In this document: positions 61,205 to 64,000 of the stretch, one piece after another
Layout of the letters: each line of letters opens with the position of its first letter
Position numbering within the stretch: the first letter of the stretch is position 1
Assembly: GCA_964030785.1 (NCBI GenBank)
Contig: OZ034969.1
Location: 74,051,762-74,115,761, forward strand
DNA from: Siderastrea siderea
Lineage: Eukaryota > Cnidaria > Anthozoa > Scleractinia > Rhizangiidae
Reading direction: 5' to 3'
Length of the DNA stretch: 64,000 bases
Program-made: the position numbers and the translations under genes
The notes under the pieces: model-generated
What the model was told of the DNA's origin: nothing
The model's input: only the letters and a program-made list of their open reading frames with translations
Databases searched by the model: none

Positions 61205-62465
61205 CTTAGTTAGGGACAGAGAACGCAAAGGACTGTCTTTGGTTCTTTAAAACCAACCGTGATACTTCGAATACTGGCAATTGATTGAGAAGACGAGGAC
61301 TTAAACTTATTTATTATGTATGAGTAAATTGTGAATTTTAAACAGCCAATAGGAAAAATGTTTTAAAGATACACAGAGTCTGAAGGTAATATTTTATTTT
61401 AACGTGCAGAATGAATCGATAACACGTATTTGGCATTTCGTTGGTGCCGTAATATTTCTCAGATAGCTGAATTTTGTTCATTGCAACACTGACAGATGAA
61501 AGTTGTTGACCGGTTCACCGGTTTGTTTTATAGATACGTTTGGAATTTTAAGTAAATTTATGTGTATTTTTAATGAGGCGTTTCCCTTTATTTTGTGATG
61601 AACATGTCACTTCATCATTTGTAAAATACAATCTAAGAAATAAACTTGTGTTCTTATGTATTGTGATATGCTGTGTGATGAGCGGTTAAGCTGTGTTCTG
61701 TGATGATCTGGTTAATCATTTTTGTCCAAATCTGTTTACCGTCGAACTTCCCTTGACGATCACTTGCCCAGAACAGCTGTTTTCCCGTCCCGACTTCCAA
61801 TGCATTCAAACTCCTCTTGTTGAGCCCTCCACACTACGATCACAACTCTTTATAAGCAACAGTCAAAAAATTCCGGGTGTGTCAAATAATTAAAATTTAT
61901 TTACATAAAAGGTCCTAATTTCAATTAAGTTCACCGTTTGAGACCCAACACACTCGAATTTAGGTAAATATCCATGTATTCATAATAAGTCTCTCTTCTT
62001 CATTTTTAAGAGGACTACGTTGCGTTGTCGATAAAAAATAAACTTGCATGTGCTCAATTTAATTTTATGCTGTGTTTCAAAATGCCGAATTCTGTTTTTT
62101 TTTTATTTCTTAGGTTATGCAAGACTATTTCATTTCCCTAATAAAATTTCCAATTTCTATTTTGGTGTGCATAGGTTAAAGGAGAATTAGCATGAGCTGC
62201 ACATGTTCCCCCTGACCGTCAAACTTGATTACATGCAAACTTGATTACATGCAAAAATATCCCAATATATTCACTTACCGATGCTTTAATTATGGCGACA
62301 AAACTAATCCGTGACCAAGGGTGACCAACTCGCCCATGCGCAGCTCATGATACTTCCGCTTTAAGAAGTTTCTTGACGGTGCCGCACAACGTGTCTCGCA
62401 ACGCAGCCTCATCTGCTATGTTGCCTTATTGTGATTATTATAAATAAATAACTATATAAAAAAAT
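61205..62465. other. No gene recognised
   Basis: Upstream region of gene C (its promoter should lie at the left edge; a TTTTAAAG element is 40-45 bp before the ATG) followed by AT-rich sequence with short frames only. Confidence 0.4.
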
Positions 62466-62557
62466 GTCATTAAAGATGTGTTTATTGTTCATATGTGTTT
62501 GTTGTGGTGTAAAATAGGAAAGATGAGCGTTTATTCGTTTGTCTCTTTGAGTTGTTG

Positions 62558-62602
62558 ATCGCGACGTTTCGACTGCAATACTGCTAGTCTTCATCAGGCG
62601 AT
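62558..62602 (-). ncRNA. Hammerhead-ribozyme-like motif in inverted terminal copy
   Basis: Minus strand: ATCGC, CTGATGA, A, stem II GACT/AGTC enclosing GCA-GTAT-TGC, GAA, palindromic ACGT, C, GCGAT. Stem III is only the self-complementary ACGT, which would need a second copy to pair. Confidence 0.5.
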
Positions 62603-63455
62603 GAGGTCGATGGTTTGCTTGTCGCTATTTGTAGATTGTTGGTTCGCTGCTATTGGTGCATTTCGATCCTCATTATTATCCCGACTATTAGATGTTGTTC
62701 CCAGCCACACCAACAAAACCATCCGTTATCTCTGAAGAAAAGAAACATTTATCATCGGAACTTGTTTCAAACAGATATCCTTCTTCATTTATACAAAAGC
62801 TGACAAAGTCAACAAGACCAACAGCCAACAAAGAACATACGCAGGAATTTAAATCTACTGCGGTTATACCCTACATAAAAGGTGTATCAGAGTCTCTTCG
62901 CTGCTGCCTACAACAACAAGGCGTACGCACCGTCTTCAAATCAGACACAACTCTTAGGACTCACTTAGTGCGACCGAAAGACGCCCTTGAACCAACTAAA
63001 CAAGGCGGTGTCGTCCATAAGATTCCATGTGAGTGCGGCAAAGTATACATCGGGGAAACAGGAAGAGCGATGCAAGATAGGATTAAAGAACACGACAGAG
63101 ATATACAGCTTGCTCGTACACAATCCTCCACGGTTTCCGAGCACGCTCACGAAACATTGCATCTTCCTATTTGGAAAGAAGTTAATTTTATTGATCGTGA
63201 CCCTCACTGGTACACGCGTAGGAACAAAGAAGCTATTCATATAAGACTTCATCCTTATAACATCAATAGAGATATAGTGGAATCGAAATTCCTGAAGCTT
63301 GGATACCCACGATAAAGAAGCACAACAGCCGATCAACCACAAAGCAGACCTGTGAGGGAAAAACATCTAATAGTCGGAATAATAATGAGGATCGAAATGC
63401 ACCAACAGCAGCGAACCAACATGCTACAAATAGCGACACGTAAGCAATCGTCCTC

Positions 63456-63500
63456 ATCGCCTGATGAACACTAGCAGTATTGCAGTCGAAACGTCGCGAT
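63456..63500 (+). ncRNA. Hammerhead-ribozyme-like motif in 3' terminal copy
   Basis: Plus-strand version of the motif at 62558, with the same core boxes (CTGATGA, GAAACGTC) and 5-bp ATCGC/GCGAT stem I. One stem II base is changed (CACT for GACT), which loses the closing pair. Confidence 0.5.
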
Positions 63501-63560
63501 CAACAATTCAAAGCGATTCCATTGCGAGACAAACAAATAAACGTTCATCTTTTCTAAGTA

Positions 63561-64000
63561 AACAAATCAACAATAAAACCACACAAACTTTTCCTTGAAA
63601 GGACAAGTGTTGAATCGTTTGCGCGCACGTTTCAAGGTACCAGGTTGATCGACAGTTTCACTGAGAGGGGAAACCCTTTACTACAGATCTAGCGTTGTTG
63701 CTAAGGAATTTTTGTGAATGGTATTTTGTCATGGACCATTTTTCTGCGTTTTGTACACTCAGACATATAGTTTGGTGGAATGTGTGAAGATGAAGATATA
63801 AATTTTAAAAATCGACATTGCGCGTGCGTAGCTAGTACCAGTCTTCTAGCACGCATTAAAAAGAAAAATCCTGGGAGATTCTATTTTTTCGCGAATCATA
63901 GATAATCCAGCCGTCTTTACAACCTGACGTAAGTAATTACTGTTATTACCAAGAATTGAAAAATTACGGTACAAACTATACGAACTTATGACGTCATATC
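63561..64000. other. No gene recognised
   Basis: Sequence after the Penelope-like element to the window end; no features found. Confidence 0.4.

Larger units (their letters stand above)
62466..63560 (+). mobile_element. 5'-truncated Penelope-like element with inverted terminal sequences
   Basis: 62466 to about 62700 is an inverted copy of the terminal sequence that follows the coding part at about 63330-63560: both contain GATGTT(G/T)TTCCC, CATTTCGATCCTCATTATTA and TTGATCGCGACGTTTCGACT. Between them 62702-63315 is open and encodes the C-terminal half of the element's protein. It has a Cys-containing linker and a GIY-YIG endonuclease: CECGKVYIGETGRAMQDRIK, EH, then SSTVSEHAHETLH and an E in NKEAIHIR. 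The reverse transcriptase is missing. A terminal repeat plus inverted fragment is the usual form of inserted Penelope-like copies. Confidence 0.85.

Noticed and set aside
61205..61228. Extending gene C upstream to include MRSLSLTK
   Set aside because: That extension would start at TTG; the first ATG (61204) directly opens the signal peptide.
1..64000. CRISPR arrays, prokaryotic operons, ribosomal RNA
   Set aside because: None seen; the tandem arrays present are satellites and minisatellites of an animal genome. tRNA genes were not recognised by eye, but a covariance scan would be needed to exclude them.

Overview
The window is animal nuclear DNA. The genes are split by spliceosomal introns, the sequence is AT-rich, and microsatellites and diverse transposon relics are abundant. 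Penelope-like retroelements, a PAN/EGF secreted protein, a forkhead gene and foldback-element families of a type I associate with stony corals point to an anthozoan cnidarian, most likely a scleractinian coral. The species cannot be fixed from the sequence.

Layout. 1-13.4 kb: a partial secreted lectin-like gene (gene A, minus strand) whose long introns hold nested DNA-transposon relics, including short inverted-repeat elements with visible target duplications. 13.4-19.9 kb: a four-exon minus-strand gene with zinc-binding cysteines, an XPG/PIN-like region and a C-terminal CXC (tesmin-like) domain. It is enclosed by a pair of ~345 bp inverted repeats, and I read it as an Academ-like DNA transposon with one frameshift. 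20-25.4 kb: a LINE fragment, a 701 bp inverted-repeat element, a decayed Penelope-like element and a second Penelope remnant. 27-31.1 kb: a ~209 bp satellite with an internal 1047 bp higher-order duplication. 31.1-38.4 kb: decayed coding sequence, minisatellites and relics.

38.5-43.4 kb: an intact four-exon plus-strand gene for a divergent FoxO-like forkhead factor (604 aa). 46.4-52.2 kb: secreted lectin-like gene B (plus strand, 250 aa). 52.2-58.4 kb: repeats, including a degenerate 50 bp array. 58.4-61.2 kb: gene C (minus strand, 313 aa), with signal peptide, PAN, a shortened EGF and the same lectin-like domain. 62.4-63.6 kb: a truncated Penelope-like element encoding a GIY-YIG endonuclease, flanked by inverted terminal sequences with hammerhead-like motifs.

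Genes A, B and C form a local family. All use the same two-exon C-terminal module, entered in phase 1 and split in phase 0. In A and B it follows a signal peptide plus short coiled coil; in C it follows PAN and EGF. The exon phases explain how the module could be shuffled between N-termini.
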